Shown in pieces: positions 1 through 11,920 of a stretch of DNA of 64,000 nucleotides (within the stretch, counting starts at the first letter, position 1; every line of letters starts with the position of its first letter). The translations under genes were made by a program, and so were the position numbers. This DNA comes from Callaeas wilsoni (taxonomy: Eukaryota; Chordata; Aves; Passeriformes; Callaeidae), in the NCBI GenBank assembly GCA_013398955.1, contig VWPU01012691.1, forward strand, positions 310,001 to 374,000. The letters run 5' to 3'. The notes under the pieces are model-generated. The model was not told the origin of the DNA. It did not search any database and saw only the letters and a list, made by a program, of their open reading frames with translations.

Positions 1-2947
1 GTTTAGGAATTTTAAGGCACAATATCAGGAAATGAAAAAGATAAGTAATAATCCATATCAAATGTGTGTATTCAATGAGTAACCTGAGTGATAAATGTAT
101 CTGAATACATTGAAAATATCCTCATAATAATGTGCCAACTACATTTGCTAGGAATTGATTAGATATGGGGAGTTTGAAAATCCTATCTGTCTTGTATCTA
201 CCATTTTGAAAATCAAAAAATTGAAATAACATTGTGGTTTTTCCATGAAGTTGTTGGATGTCCTACTACAAACCTGGGAGTAGTTTATCCGTGTGTAACG
301 TCCACTTAAGGACTGGAGCAGTCACGTTCCAGATGTTTGCTACAGAAATACCAACAAGAAAATAGAGGGTGGTACTTCAAAGTATTTGCCAATTTAATAT
401 CAGGGTTAAGAGACACAGAAGACCTCAGAGAAAGAAGATAAAATAGATCACCATGGTGGACAGATAATCATGGACACTGAGCCCCACCTGCTTGGAATCC
501 CTTGGACAAAGGAGCTGCAGACTCTGATTGAACCACCAGTGCAGAGCTCCTTGTTAAGTTGCTTATGCCTGAAGTGAACTTGTGCTCCTTCAATGCCAGT
601 TTTGCTACTCGCCTAATATTGGTGATTTTCCTTTTGGATTTTCCTCAGTGCCTAGGAAATAAAGAAATCTGAGATAGGAATGAAAAATGAAGGCTCCCTA
701 GCACTTCCTTTCTCAGATTAGTCATACCTTTCTACTCAAGCAGATGTTTTCTCTAGGTGATTCTTAAACTGTAGGGCCCTTAAAAGTCACATTCCTATTC
801 CATTGGAGCACAGTCCACTCTTGAATACATTTTGTGCCAGAAAATGCTCTGTCACATCAGTAACACATTTCACGTTTTTTACTACATTGTGTTGGTCAGC
901 ATGTCATGAGTAACGGATGCACACGAGCTGAAGAAATCAAGAACTTAAAATCATTTTTAATTCCTAACGGAAATCTGCTGTCAGGGCTCTGAACAGGCCA
1001 AAGCCACAACAGAAGCAAAAGACAAGAGCTAGTTCATGCCTGTAGGAGCTCTAGTCTAAACAGATAAAGCAAAGTGGAGAATAAAAGCTGTGGAGATGGA
1101 ATACAGATGTGGAAAGATCAGGGGAATAGCCTAACAAGTAAAGATGATGACAAAGCTGGGAATAGAATCAGCTCCACAAACTCCCAGCTCAGGGCATAAT
1201 CTAGCAGGTTTGGTGGGTGGCCATACTGGGAACCTATTCAATGTGTTAATCCACGACAAGAAGTTCAAGAATGAGAAAAAAAAATTCTGGGTTTAAAACC
1301 ACTTGTTTGAAATAATAATGCCATTGCATGGGGGGAGGATATTTTAAAAGTCACTGCTACCCAATATTGCATATATTGATCATCTCCATGGTCTGGATGA
1401 CTACCACAGAGACCAGACAGTATAAATACCATAACTACTCAATACATAACAAATCTCTATCTATTTACCTTTCAGAATATTAGATTGATCTCCTCTGAAC
1501 TTTGGACTTTTAACAATCATAAATATTATTGTTTCCCATTCATAGCAACTGCAGAAATACCAGGGATACTGCTGATGGAAAGACCATGACCTCACTTGTT
1601 ACACCACCTGTGTACTCTTGAGAACCCTATAATTGAAACATTACACGTTGACTCACCTTTTTCTCATGATGTATTGTAACTTCTCAAGGCTAGGGTTTTC
1701 AATCATGGATTTTCAGAGTTATATGAGTGGAACAGATTTTTAATCTATTCTGCTCTGAGACAAGCTGGTTCTTCTCAAGAAAATCTCAGTCTTTCCCAGT
1801 TATTTTTATTTTGTTAAAATGAATGTTCTAAAAAAAGTTCCTTTTTCTCCTATAGTCCAGTTTATTCTTCAATAAAATTTTGCTACAAGGTTTTCTATTA
1901 ACCAGGAAGGATTCAATAGTGTAGATGAGCCATTCAGGACTCCAGCACTGCATACTCTGTTCCCCCCTCCCTCAAAGACCCCTAAACTGATACATAAAGT
2001 GATCTCAATGATAACTAGGCAATGTTTTGGAGCTCCTGATCACCCTGGCTATTTTTGTTTTTCATATTTCATCACTTTATGCTGGTTAATTGGTAGTTAA
2101 AAACTCGGATGAAAATCATGTCACCTCCTGTAGGAGTACCTGGGGATGTTACAAGAAGTTATAGAGGAAGCTACTCACAGGTGAGAAGGTTACTCTTAAG
2201 TGTCTCAAACACTTTGAAATCCACTAAGGTAGATCAAGGTAGGGAATTATCATTGACAACGGTTTTCACTGAAAATATTTAATTCCCTTAATTCTTTGAC
2301 ACTTCTCTTATTTTTGAGAAGGGGCATGTCATTCCTCACCTAAAGTTCCTGGCATAATTTCCAGCTTCTTTCCACTTAATAAAAAGAAGTTCCAGAACAC
2401 TGCCTCCATATTTTGCATATTTAAATAATGAATGTCTTCTGAAAGAATGCATGAAAATTATTCTTGGCTTTGGTTACCAGAGAAGTTAACATAAGCTCCT
2501 TAGATTACTATTATAAAAATGTTATTCAAATGTTTTTACTAATGTAAGTCCATATTGAGAGCTTGATCATGAATGGCTTTTGTTCTTCAAGTTCTTCTTG
2601 ACCTGCATAATCCCTTGGTTTGAATTCTTGAGGGGAAATAAAAGCGCATTAAAGAAACCATGCTCTGTATACAAATAATTTTTCATTATTTGCATAATGG
2701 AGTATTCCTTCCTATTGTGCACTGCTTTCTTCTTACACTGAAATATTTCTTCACATCCAAAAAATATAGAGACTCGAGTCACCAAGGTCTGAATTTTGAC
2801 AATGTGTTAAAGTATTTTTACTACAATAATTTAAAGTAGGTTGCACCATTTGCTACTTTTTCTGTCAACCAGAAGATTTTTCCAAAGGGAAAAAAATATG
2901 CCCTGCCTCTTTTACTAGCTTATGAGCAATTTCCCAATTGCTTTCTA

Positions 2948-2966
2948 TTTTTTTTTTTAAAAAAAA
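2948..2966. repeat. T11-A8 tract
   Basis: Eleven T are followed directly by eight A, giving a self-complementary homopolymer junction. Such tracts are stiff and nucleosome-disfavouring in general. Nothing around it suggests a retrotransposon tail, so it is recorded as simple sequence. Confidence 0.8.
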
Positions 2967-3752
2967 GGGAGGTCAAAGAAAATAAAAACTTAAGGAAAGT
3001 CTAAGAAAGCATCAGAGAAATACATATTCTACTGAAGAGATGACAAGGTATTTCAAATTTTGTAGAATATTTTGCTACTAAAGTAGCAAAACTGGACTGA
3101 AGAAAGGCAGGAGATCTTTAGCATGTTCATAGTGCCATGGAAACTCTTCCTGGCACAGAGTGTCCCTTTTTGCCTTCTAGAGTTTATCTGTTAGAACTGT
3201 TAGAGTTCTGCTTAACACCGTTGGTGATTGTTCTGCTGTTAGTGATGAAATTAATGGTTCTGGTATCATTAGTTAATCAGGAGAGATTCCCATTTTCAGA
3301 TATCCATATTCATTCTCGTAGACAATTATTCTCAGGGGTTTTATAATGGTTTGTAGTCATCAGCTGACGGTAATTATGGAAGAAAAATATTTCAGATAAA
3401 AGAGAGATGGAGTCTGAGTGGATTGAGCAAGGTCACTGAAGTGATTTGGGGATTACTTTCCCAGTCCAATTCCCATCTGACTCCCAAAACATATTCATCT
3501 GCAGGATACATTCTTCCCTTGAAGACAGAAAACGTAAATATTACTGTACAACTTTTCCTTTACTGTGGGAGTGTGGTAGTGTACTGCCACCCTCTGCTGG
3601 AATATACATGGACCAAGCAATTTCTCCACCTCCTCATGTTTATTCGGAAAGAACAGTATGGATTGTATTGTAGTTTCTTGTTCAATATAGGAAAAACCTA
3701 AAGAACATGGAAGGCCAATTTGATATTACGCTTAAAAAAAATCAGAATCTGT

Positions 3753-3773
3753 TTGTAATAAATTTTATTACAA
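3753..3773. repeat. perfect inverted repeat, 10-bp arms
   Basis: The arms ttgtaataaa (3753-3762) and tttattacaa (3764-3773) are exact reverse complements around a single T. The hexamer AATAAA can be read on both strands. It could fold as a tight hairpin or act as a weak polyadenylation signal in either direction. No transcript evidence is available and chance is possible in AT-rich DNA. Confidence 0.8.
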
Positions 3774-6700
3774 GACTATTGTATATTAAGTACATTAAAT
3801 TCAATTTCTACAACCCCTAGAGAGGAAGAAATGGCAAGAATTTTCTTGGAATTTGGTCAGGGAGCTTTGCTGTTACTGCTTGCAGAGTTGTGTTCCTCTA
3901 GGGATTCAACTTTATAATCACTGTGAATGCACTCAGACAAGCTTCCAGTTATGACTTTCTGCAACACTTTTAAACCCTTCTAAGAGAACCCTTAAAATCA
4001 GAAAGAGACACAAGATCAGCTACTGTCCTTTCTCGCCATTTTCAAATGCAAGAGATGGAACTGGGCACCTCCATTTCTGCTTGCCCACTTTGGTGGTTTA
4101 CATGCAGATAAACAATGTTCAGTCCTCTCCAAGTACCTAACTTCTCCAAAATATTCAACCCTAACACCAACAGGTTGCAAGCCACTAAATTACTCTGAAA
4201 CCTTATCTTTCCATCACCACTAATGCACAGGATGAGTTCAGTTTCTTTTAAAAAAAAAATGGAGCTATTAAGATTAAATTCTGACCATATGGGAGTTACA
4301 AGAAGGTCTCAGCGCAGGAATATTCCATCATGTTAATTGATTACTGCAATATGCTGCACATGAGGAGAAGGAAGGCAAAAGAATGTTATGAAGATGTTCC
4401 AGCAGGTCCTGTCTTTGAGTAATGCAGATTACTGAGGATTTATTGCCAAAGAATTTACTGCTTTTGTTCACATTTGGCTCTGATTTAAGGATCTGATCCA
4501 GACTCTTGAAACAAATGGTAGACAAAACCTTGACTGTACTTGAGCTAGAATCCTTACAAAATGAAGTTAACTACTAAAAGCAACACTTAGCTTATTTAGG
4601 ACAATCAGATTTTTGCACCTGGCAGTCCAGAGCTCTTGGACAACACTGAGTAAAACAGTCCTGTGCTAGGATACTCCCATGACCACAGTCTGTGAATGAC
4701 CACCTAAGGTTTTTTCACTGATAATATTTGATAACTTGGATTTATACTAAGTAAACAAAAATAGAAAATATTAGTTTGGGTAATCACCTATCCATAAAGT
4801 GCTGTTCACATTCACTTCTAATTTAATTCAAATCCATGTTGCATTCATTATTATTTCCATCCAAAAATGCCTTCTGTGTTTGAACCTTAGCTATAGGCAG
4901 AAAAAAAACAAAATAGAGGAAGATATAGTGTAAGCAAGGAGAATACCATGACAGTTTAGGAGGGAAAGTGTAGCATAAGGAGAAAGTTGGGTTAACATTA
5001 AAGCTCTGTATTTCAACATCTTCACTAATAATTTGGAATTTAAAATCAATTCAAATTACTAACATGAGAGAGCCTTCAATGAAATCATGGTGACTGGACT
5101 TATGAGGCATCTGTGCCATAAACTGAAGCTTAACTGCATTACTGTGGTCGAAATGCTGAATTAAAGAGAGTCAGGAGGGGGACAAGGGAGGAGAGACAAG
5201 AGGTATCACCTCTAAAACCTCTATAAATCTAGCCTCCCTCCTTCCTGCTGACATCATTAGATTCCTACTTTGCCACTGAATAGTCTCAGGTAGGGCTTTA
5301 GCATTTGACAAATGAAGGCAATTTGAGGGTTTTATACTTGTGGATACATTGTAGGACTTACTGTGGGACTTAAAAGCATTTTTCTTGTAAATCAAATATT
5401 ACCTTGGAAAATAACAATACTGGCAAATGAAACCAGTGAGGTGCCACTCAAGGTTACAGTCCTGCTTTAGTCATGTTGCTCTTTGAGAATCTAAAGGTTT
5501 TAATCATGCCAAGCTGCCATGTTTTGGGTTAAAATGCATGGGCATTTACAGATATTATTTTGGCCACTGGAGAGCTCACTTACTAATACGACAGAGATTC
5601 TATTGAAGTCATGGAAATTTTTGCATTATTATTTTTTGAATGCACTACAATGACTGCAAAGTTCAAATATACCTGAGTTCCTATGTGACAAGGTTAATGA
5701 AAAATGGACTTAATTTGCAATGATTTTGTGTCTTTTGTTCTTCTATATTTCATCTGTGTGCTGCGTATTAGAAACTGATTCAGTATAAAATCAGAATATT
5801 TTGATTGCTTAATACCTTCATAGCAATAGCTTGTGTTGACTTTTGTACTAGTGTTCTAACCTTGAATTAATAACTAAATAAATGAATTCATACATCTATG
5901 CTGTTTTCAGTATCCAGTCAAGGCCAGTGTGGTCTTATCAGAGGATACAGGCCAACAATTAACTGCTTAGAGAGTCATTCAATAAGGCAATTCTTCATTT
6001 TTCAGGTGAATTATCGAGTAAATACCCATGAGATACCAGCCCAAAATATAAAACCAAAGCTATTAGAAATTAGTCTTGGAGTTTTTTCCTCCTAGGTTTC
6101 AGGAGAAGCCTGAGGGTTGGCAGCAAACATCAAGGGTAATTTCTGTTTCTCTCCTCTCCACTGCATGTATGCAGTTACCTGGCATTGAGAAGGTTCAGAA
6201 AGCAAGAGGGGCAAATAATTTATACAGCAGACAATTATAACCAAATAAAATTAGAAAATGGTGCCAACCAGTTGCTGTTGGAAATAACCACTGGAAAGAT
6301 GTGCTTTACTTTCATGAGCATGTAAGTGTGATTTTACGGAATGCACTGCATGAAAGCCTAAGCCTTTTGAATATTCCTTCAGCAGTAATATTCCTCCTGT
6401 TGACAAATCTTTTAAATACCTTAGGCAAGCATTACTTCATGCAAATCAGATTTTCAGAGGTGCCATGTGAGAACACACGCATCAGACCCAAATCCACCGG
6501 AATGCCAGGGATAAACACATGTTGCCGAATCATGGGAAGATCAGAACTGGTTTTAAGAAGCAGTCTTCCTGGAATGCAGATTCATTTCTCCATAACACCA
6601 TTTCCCAGACAGATCTATTTCTGAGTATGAAGTTTTGAGTTCATCTTAGTTTGTATTTCTGAACTCATGACTGTCAGCCACATATTTGAAAAGCCATCTA

Positions 6701-7596
6701 TTTCTCAGGCATTTAAACTAACCTGTTCATGGATATGCATGGCTTGTAAACCTCCTTCCATATACCAATCTTAATGAGATTTTGCTCTTCAGCCTTCCAG
6801 TTACAGGCAAAACAATCTGGTTTTGTGACTCTGGTGTGTCTGCTTCGAATGTGAAATAGGCTGGCACGTTTCTGTCTCTCGCTTTTGTATCTGGGTGACA
6901 ATTTATGTTATGCACAGAGAAGCACAGCCTTAAATCAATAATAAAAATACTTTAATCTTATTTTTCTAGATTTCATTTATTTTCATGTGTGTGTAAGGAT
7001 AAAAAGTTTACCAAAGTGCCAGTCTAGAAAATGGAGCTCTCAAAAAAAAAATCCCCATATAATTGTTAACAGCAATTGTATCCAAAGTAAATCCCATTTA
7101 ATATGGACTGGAGGATGTATAGGTAATTTCCAATTTAAGCACAGTGCCAAACAGCACAATAGATTTTATATTTCTCTCCAGGTGTGTAAATTGTTAATTA
7201 ACCAAATTCAATTAGTTAAGCGAAGTATAAAGGACTGTATCACGATAATGCTCAGCATTTAACCTCTACCTCTAGCTATGGATTACTAGCAGTACAAAAC
7301 GGCTTTTGTGCAGCCTGAGAACTCATCCTCAGGCTCCCTGGGTGCTGGCTGTGGGCATGCTGATGTGACTGCCTGTGCCTGTGCGACTGCACGTGGCTGA
7401 CACACTTCTGGCCAGCTGACCCGTGTAATCTGACCTCCTGCACGCTCCACTCTTGTAAAACAAGGCAAATACTCTTAAATCACCATCGTGATGGTTTAAC
7501 ATATTTTAATTTGCATTTACAAGAGGTGACAAATGCACTTAAGAGTCAAATTCTGTGGAAGTTTATCAAAGAACCTTCGTTTACTGGGAGTAACAC

Positions 7597-7660
7597 TTGA
7601 GCACTGGACCAGATGATTTCAAGAGGTTCCTTCCACACTAATTTTTTTCCTGCATTCTAA
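7597..7660 (+). mobile_element. CR1 LINE, 3'-end fragment
   Basis: The segment contains the CR1 3' block reading 'actggaccagatgatttcaagaggttccttcca', which corresponds to the common 'gactagatgacctccagaggtcccttccaac' block just before the CR1 tail. The copy is strongly diverged and only the last few tens of bases are recognisable. The upstream limit is uncertain. Confidence 0.6.
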
Positions 7661-7783
7661 GAATTATTTAATTGAGTGACTAAATTGAACCAAAGATTCT
7701 CACACAGTGAACTCTGATAGCCAAAAGTAACCAGACTATCTCAGCTGGAGTTATCATCACTGTGCTGATGTTACAGTGAATCT

Positions 7784-8055
7784 TAGAATCATAGAATCAA
7801 GGCTGGAAAAGATCTCCGAGATCATCAAGCCCAACCTTTGGACAAACACCACCATGTCAACAAAACCATAGCACTAAGTGCCACACTGAGTCATTTCTTG
7901 GACACTTCCAGGGAAGCAATGAATCCACCACCACGCTGGGCAACCCTTTCCAGTGCCTGACAACCCTTTCAGCGAGGAAATTCTTCCTGATGTCCAACCT
8001 GAACCTCCCCTGGTGCAGCTTGAGGCCATGTCCTGTCATCCTGTCGCTGGTGCTG
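7784..8055 (-). mobile_element. CR1 LINE, 5'-truncated, reverse orientation
   Basis: Read on the + strand it opens with 'agaatcatagaatca', the reverse complement of the CR1 tail, and continues through 'atcatcaagcccaacc', 'ccctttccagtgcc', 'cttcctgatgtccaacctgaacctcccctgg' and 'tgcagcttgaggccatgtcctgtcatcctgtcgct'. This is the classic order of the CR1 3' region read backwards. It covers the end of ORF2 and the 3' UTR only. The 92-codon open frame inside it is not a cellular gene. The tail marks 7784 as the 3' end of the element. Confidence 0.95.
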
Positions 8056-9800
8056 CATAGGGTTGTTGTGAAGGAACTCTTACTTGAAAGGAAAGGGATT
8101 TCAGGCACCAATAAATAAATAAAGTGCCAACACAAAGGGGTTATATTGGAATACCTGTAGCACAGACTAGCTAACCTGTTATGTCCCTGTACCGCAGGAA
8201 GGTTTTAGTGCTGCTGAAGAATCTCTTAAAACTTACCTGGAGCAAGAATAAATTGCTGAGGAAGAAGATGTGGGAATGGGGATATTACAGAGCTCACTGG
8301 TGAGGCAGTGGTTATAGCCCTAAGCTTTATAAGTTTAAATCTCAGGATTTGTTCTTGGACTGCATCTGTTTTATAATAACATGATGATTTTTCTTCACAG
8401 ACTGGTGGCCTCAGACAGTTTGGAGCAAAAGTCTGGCTCTGTTTGTCTGAACTGTGGAGGTTGATTCAAACCCAGGAATTTTCTGATCAGACAGACTGAG
8501 AAGCCCAAAATAGACAAACTAGAAGTCAGATGACTCAGAGGACTTAGTCCTGGACCACTTCCTTATCTCATATTCATTGAAAATTACAAGTACACATGCC
8601 CTACAAAGTTAAGCCAAATTAAAATTGTTTTATTATTGATTTAAAAGATTCTAAAACCTCAGAATCACATGCAGAACACTCACAGAGTGTGTCACAAATT
8701 GAATTCTTTCTTTTCAAAGAAAGGTTTCCATTCAGGAAAAGAAAATCAATTTTTTGAATGTAGTAGGCAGACAGATCAATTTGTTGTAGAGCTGTTGTTC
8801 AAGGAATCCTCAGTCTCATATTATCAATTAAAACAAAATTGATCTAATTTAAATTTTTTAAATATGTAAATTATGCTCTCATCTGATTTCTGATGTGAGT
8901 CAGTCAAAGACTGGGGCTGCACCACAGGAATCAGTTCACTGTTGGTTTGTGGGTGTTTTATTTATTTTGGTTTAACCTTCATTACGGTGGTATTGAAGAG
9001 CCCTCTTGGCTCTGTGTGGGCAGGCAAGGAAGGAGATGGACCCTGCATGAGGTGAAAGGGCACAGCACACAGAGAGGAGGCAAATGGGAAAGACAAGAAA
9101 TGGATCCACATGGAGTGAACAGCTAGTGGGGGAGGAAAAAAGACTTTTGGTTCATGGCTCATGTAATTAATAAAGGAAACAACTCATATGTACCACACTT
9201 AAAGATTTAATTCTGGGAGATTTTCAAGCCAAAACAATGCATACCCAAACATACAAATATTAAAAAAACACCAGTCTAGAAAACATATGCCAATAATTCT
9301 GAGGTTAATATTACCTTTTCACTGATAAAATCCTTGGTAGTTTAACCCTTGCTTTTAGCATGTTCAGGTTGGATCACTTTAACACAAACTGCAAAATTCC
9401 AAACTTTTGTTACACTTGTCACAGTTTACTTTGCCTGCATTTTGGGACTTCCTAGCACCACTGTTTAGCTGAAGATTTTAATGGACTGCATACTCAAGTA
9501 AGACTAGGCTTTCCCTGTCCTGAGTCAGAAACCTAAAGCTTATGACTGGAGCAGTCTGAGAGTGTTTACATCACTGTCAAACTTCTTTCTCATATGATCT
9601 GAAGCTGGAGAGCAGGTACAAGGTTAGTTCATATTTAAATTAATGAATGGAAATTCTCTGCTTTAAGTATTTTATATTGACTGAACAACAGTGATTTTTC
9701 TGTGTTGCTCATATCAGAAGGCTCTTCATTCCCTACGTTAAATATCCTCCTAAGTAACCATTGGCTCTGGTTTAATCAAAACTTCATATCTCGAGTGGGA
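8056..9800. other. unique DNA between CR1 copies
   Basis: I see no gene or transposon here. A 19-nt minus-strand segment at 8237-8255 is flanked by strong splice-like signals and is listed separately. The stretch 8930-9170 has short open frames on the minus strand but no family resemblance. Confidence 0.6.
8237..8255 (-). other. possible 19-nt microexon
   Basis: On the minus strand a pyrimidine-rich tract ending in cttcctcag (complement of 8256-8281) precedes 19 nt, which are followed by CAG|gtaagt, a perfect 5' splice-site consensus at 8231-8236. A length of 19 is not a multiple of three, so in a coding gene it would shift the frame. Such signals also arise by chance several times in a window of this size, and no neighbouring exon was identified. 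Confidence 0.15.
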
Positions 9801-9950
9801 TGATGTTATCCCTGGAAACATTCAAGGCCAGGTTGGACTGGGCTCTGAGCAACCTGATCTAGTTGAAGGTGTCCCTGCTCATTGCAAAGGAGTTGGACAG
9901 GATTAATTTTAATAGTCCTTTCCAACCCAAACCATTCTGTGTTTCTATAA
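9801..9950 (+). mobile_element. CR1 LINE, 3' UTR fragment
   Basis: The order 'ttcaaggccaggttggactgggctctgagcaacctgatctagt', 'gaaggtgtccctgctcattgcaaaggagttgg' and 'tccaacccaaaccattctgtgtttct' matches the last 150 bases of young avian CR1 elements. The tail is degraded. It lies only about 45 bp upstream of the solo LTR. Confidence 0.93.
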
Positions 9951-9993
9951 TATCGTTTGCTGCAACGAAGCACCACATCAGTAGGGATAGTAA

Positions 9994-9998
9994 CAGTA
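9994..9998. repeat. target-site duplication, left copy (cagta)
   Basis: The five bases cagta directly precede the TG of the LTR and reappear directly after its terminal CA at 10927-10931. Confidence 0.85.
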
Positions 9999-10926
9999 TG
10001 TAGGGGTTTGGGTTCTTCTTTTGTTTGGTTGGGTTTTTTTCTCTTCCTTGAGGAATTTTCCCCATAGGTGTGGCTGATGGCCCATCATCACTGGATACTT
10101 CACAGACAAAGGGGGTTATCAGCTCAGGGGAGAAGGCCGGTGGCCTCTCTCTCGTTACCTGGGAGTGCCCAGGTGGGGGGGGGGGGGGGGGGACAACTCT
10201 CTCTCCGGGGGCTCGGACACTCTCTCACTCTCTCGCTCGACTGGAGAAGAGGAAGGAGGCGGCCGAGGCTGTTTGGAGAGGAGTTTTTCGGCTGTCGTCG
10301 GGGACCAGCCTGGTCCTGCTTCTTTTGCCGCGGGTGAGCCCCTGCTCGTAAGAGCAGCCCTTCAGACTGAGACCTTATTAACACCCACCTCACTGAGGGA
10401 AGGACTTTCTTACCATCTGCCTGGGTGCCCCGATCCCTCCTCTGCCTGCCTCCCTGGGAGCCCGGCCCCTGCTGCTTCTTTCGGGGCTGCTCCCAGCCTT
10501 CGCTGCTCTGTAGCCCCGCACCTCCTGCCTGCTGAGACCTCCCGGGGATTTTCCCACTGCGGCTCCAGACCGTGATACATCTCCTCCACCATCTCAGGAC
10601 TTTCTGCCCGTCTCTGCCGTCCCAGCTTGCCGCCGGAGCGCCCCTGCCAGCTGTGACCGGCACGGCGCCAAAAGGCTTCAGGTGCCCGCGACTGAGGCAG
10701 CCTCTTACTGGGTTCTTGTGGTTTTGTTTTGTTGTTAATATCAAAATTGTTGTTGTTTTTGCCTCATTAGATATACTAGTAAAGAACTGCTATTCCTATT
10801 CTCATATCTTTGCCTGAGAGCCCCTTAATTTCAAAATTATAATAATTCGGAGGGAAGGGGGTTTGCATTTCTCATTCCAAGGGAGGCTCCTGCCTTTCTT
10901 GGTAAACACTTGTCCAAACCGAGACA
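9999..10926 (+). mobile_element. solo LTR of an endogenous retrovirus, 928 bp
   Basis: The element begins TGTAGGGGTTTGGG, ends GAGACA and is flanked by the 5-bp duplication cagta, so both termini follow the TG...CA rule. The body resembles a passerine-type LTR I recognise from its 'ggtgtggctgatggccc' block, GC-rich middle and AT-rich end carrying 'aattataataattcggaggg'. No primer-binding site or gag-like frame follows, which fits an LTR left by recombination between two LTRs. The middle (10160-10690) is far richer in G+C and CpG than the surroundings and produces long but meaningless open frames on both strands (up to 206 codons). It contains an 18-nt G run. A five-base duplication fits several retroviral classes, so the class is not assigned. 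Confidence 0.9.
10175..10192 (+). repeat. poly-G run, 18 nt, inside LTR
   Basis: Eighteen uninterrupted G residues lie between 'cccaggt' and 'acaactc'. A run of this length can form a G-quadruplex and is prone to polymerase slippage, so the exact count in an assembly is unreliable. Confidence 0.9.
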
Positions 10927-10931
10927 CAGTA
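10927..10931. repeat. target-site duplication, right copy (cagta)
   Basis: It matches 9994-9998 exactly and follows the terminal CA of the LTR. Confidence 0.85.
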
Positions 10932-11751
10932 CCTGCCTCTCGGCACATCAATAATTTCCTATCCTGGCAGCTTTGATGGGCAAGGTCTGTGTAGGACCTG
11001 GGTTACAGCTATCATCCTCTCTAGCTATGTATTTCTTTGAAGGAAATAAAATTCTGTCCAGTCATTTCATGGCACCTTTTGAGTTCCATGGTGTTGGTAC
11101 TATGATAAGGTTTTGCTTTCTAAATGTAGACACCTGGAGTATTAAGAAACTGCCTAATGTTTTTATCTCACTCACATATAGGCCCGACTTTGAGCATGCA
11201 AATAGACCTTTTGGAGCTGGAGGGAATTTGCACGTGACACCCTACATGTGCTTTAGCCCAATGTGCATTATTGGAACGCACAATGATTTTTGTCCTGACC
11301 ACTTTAATGCCCATTCTAGCACCTGTCATGCACGAAATCCACACTTATGACACACTTACGTGGATAATCTGGCATTTAACTCCTGTCTTTACTGAGTCAG
11401 GTGCATTTTGCTTTCATCTTTATTCTAAGCCAATACGATGTTTGCTGATTACCTTTATCAATCTCCCTGTGTTAAATTTGAGTATATTCGCCGAACAAAC
11501 TGCACTATAAACAACCTGTTTGGTATGTAGATAAGAACTAGATCCTTGTAATCCAAAATTGTTATTACTTCAGGCCCCAACAGTTTCATTTCAGATCAAA
11601 GCTTGAATTGGTATCATAAATGCAATTCAACAAAAAGGGAAACCTGACTGATTTTCAGATAAATAAAATCAGGCTAAATCAATGTAAATCTATAACAATT
11701 TTCTCACATAATTTAGTGTATTTAATTTAATTTTATATTTTTCTTTGTTAG

Positions 11752-11794
11752 GTCTACAAACAGAAAGAATTCAAGGCATTAATCAGCTGAATAG
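11752..11794 (+). other. exon candidate A, 43 nt
   Basis: A pyrimidine-rich tract ending 'tttttctttgttag' precedes the segment and 'atag|gtgaga' follows it, both good splice-site matches. One of three frames is open (split as 2 nt, 13 codons, 2 nt). It would join candidate B in frame. The encoded residues (starting LQTERIQG) match nothing I know. Chance occurrence is quite possible. Confidence 0.25.
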
Positions 11795-11881
11795 GTGAGA
11801 GTCAAATTTTCCCTAATATTTCAGAATTTCATAACAATTACTCGATTTTTCTACTGTATATAATAGTATAGTGTAGTATAG

Positions 11882-11920
11882 ATATCATATCATATCATAT
11901 CATATCATATCATATCATAT
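11882..11920. repeat. pentanucleotide microsatellite (ATATC)n
   Basis: About 7.8 exact copies of atatc run through this interval and then pass into a short AT dinucleotide stretch. It lies 88 bp after exon candidate A. Confidence 0.97.

Larger units (their letters stand above)
1..7596. other. unique AT-rich DNA, no gene recognised
   Basis: This stretch has no recognisable transposon, RNA gene or protein family. Open frames are short (the longest is 107 codons at 6301-6624 on the + strand) and resemble no family I know. It contains an A/T tract (T11 then A8) at 2948-2966, a perfect inverted repeat at 3753-3773 and a homeodomain-like AT motif cluster near 7190-7225, described separately. A splice-flanked 47-nt open segment at 2134-2180 is treated as a weak exon candidate. 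The most economical reading is intergenic or intronic sequence. Confidence 0.7.

Noticed and set aside
5000..5045. Short CR1-like reading (YFNIFTNNLE)
   Set aside because: It resembles the LFNIFINDL block of CR1 reverse transcriptase, but only about 35 bases match and neither flank continues the element.
10124..10744. 206-codon minus-strand open frame, the longest in the window
   Set aside because: It lies entirely inside the solo LTR. High G+C content removes stop codons on several frames at once, and the product is compositionally biased.
10069..10926. LTR start at the tgtggctg block (10069)
   Set aside because: No duplication flanks that start. Moving the start to TGTAGGGG at 9999 gives an exact cagta duplication on both sides with TG...CA ends.
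10973..11350. 125-codon frame just downstream of the first LTR
   Set aside because: It is tempting as an LTR-driven gene, but it has no recognisable domain, no evident splice context and ordinary composition. Frames of this length are expected a few times by chance in the window.
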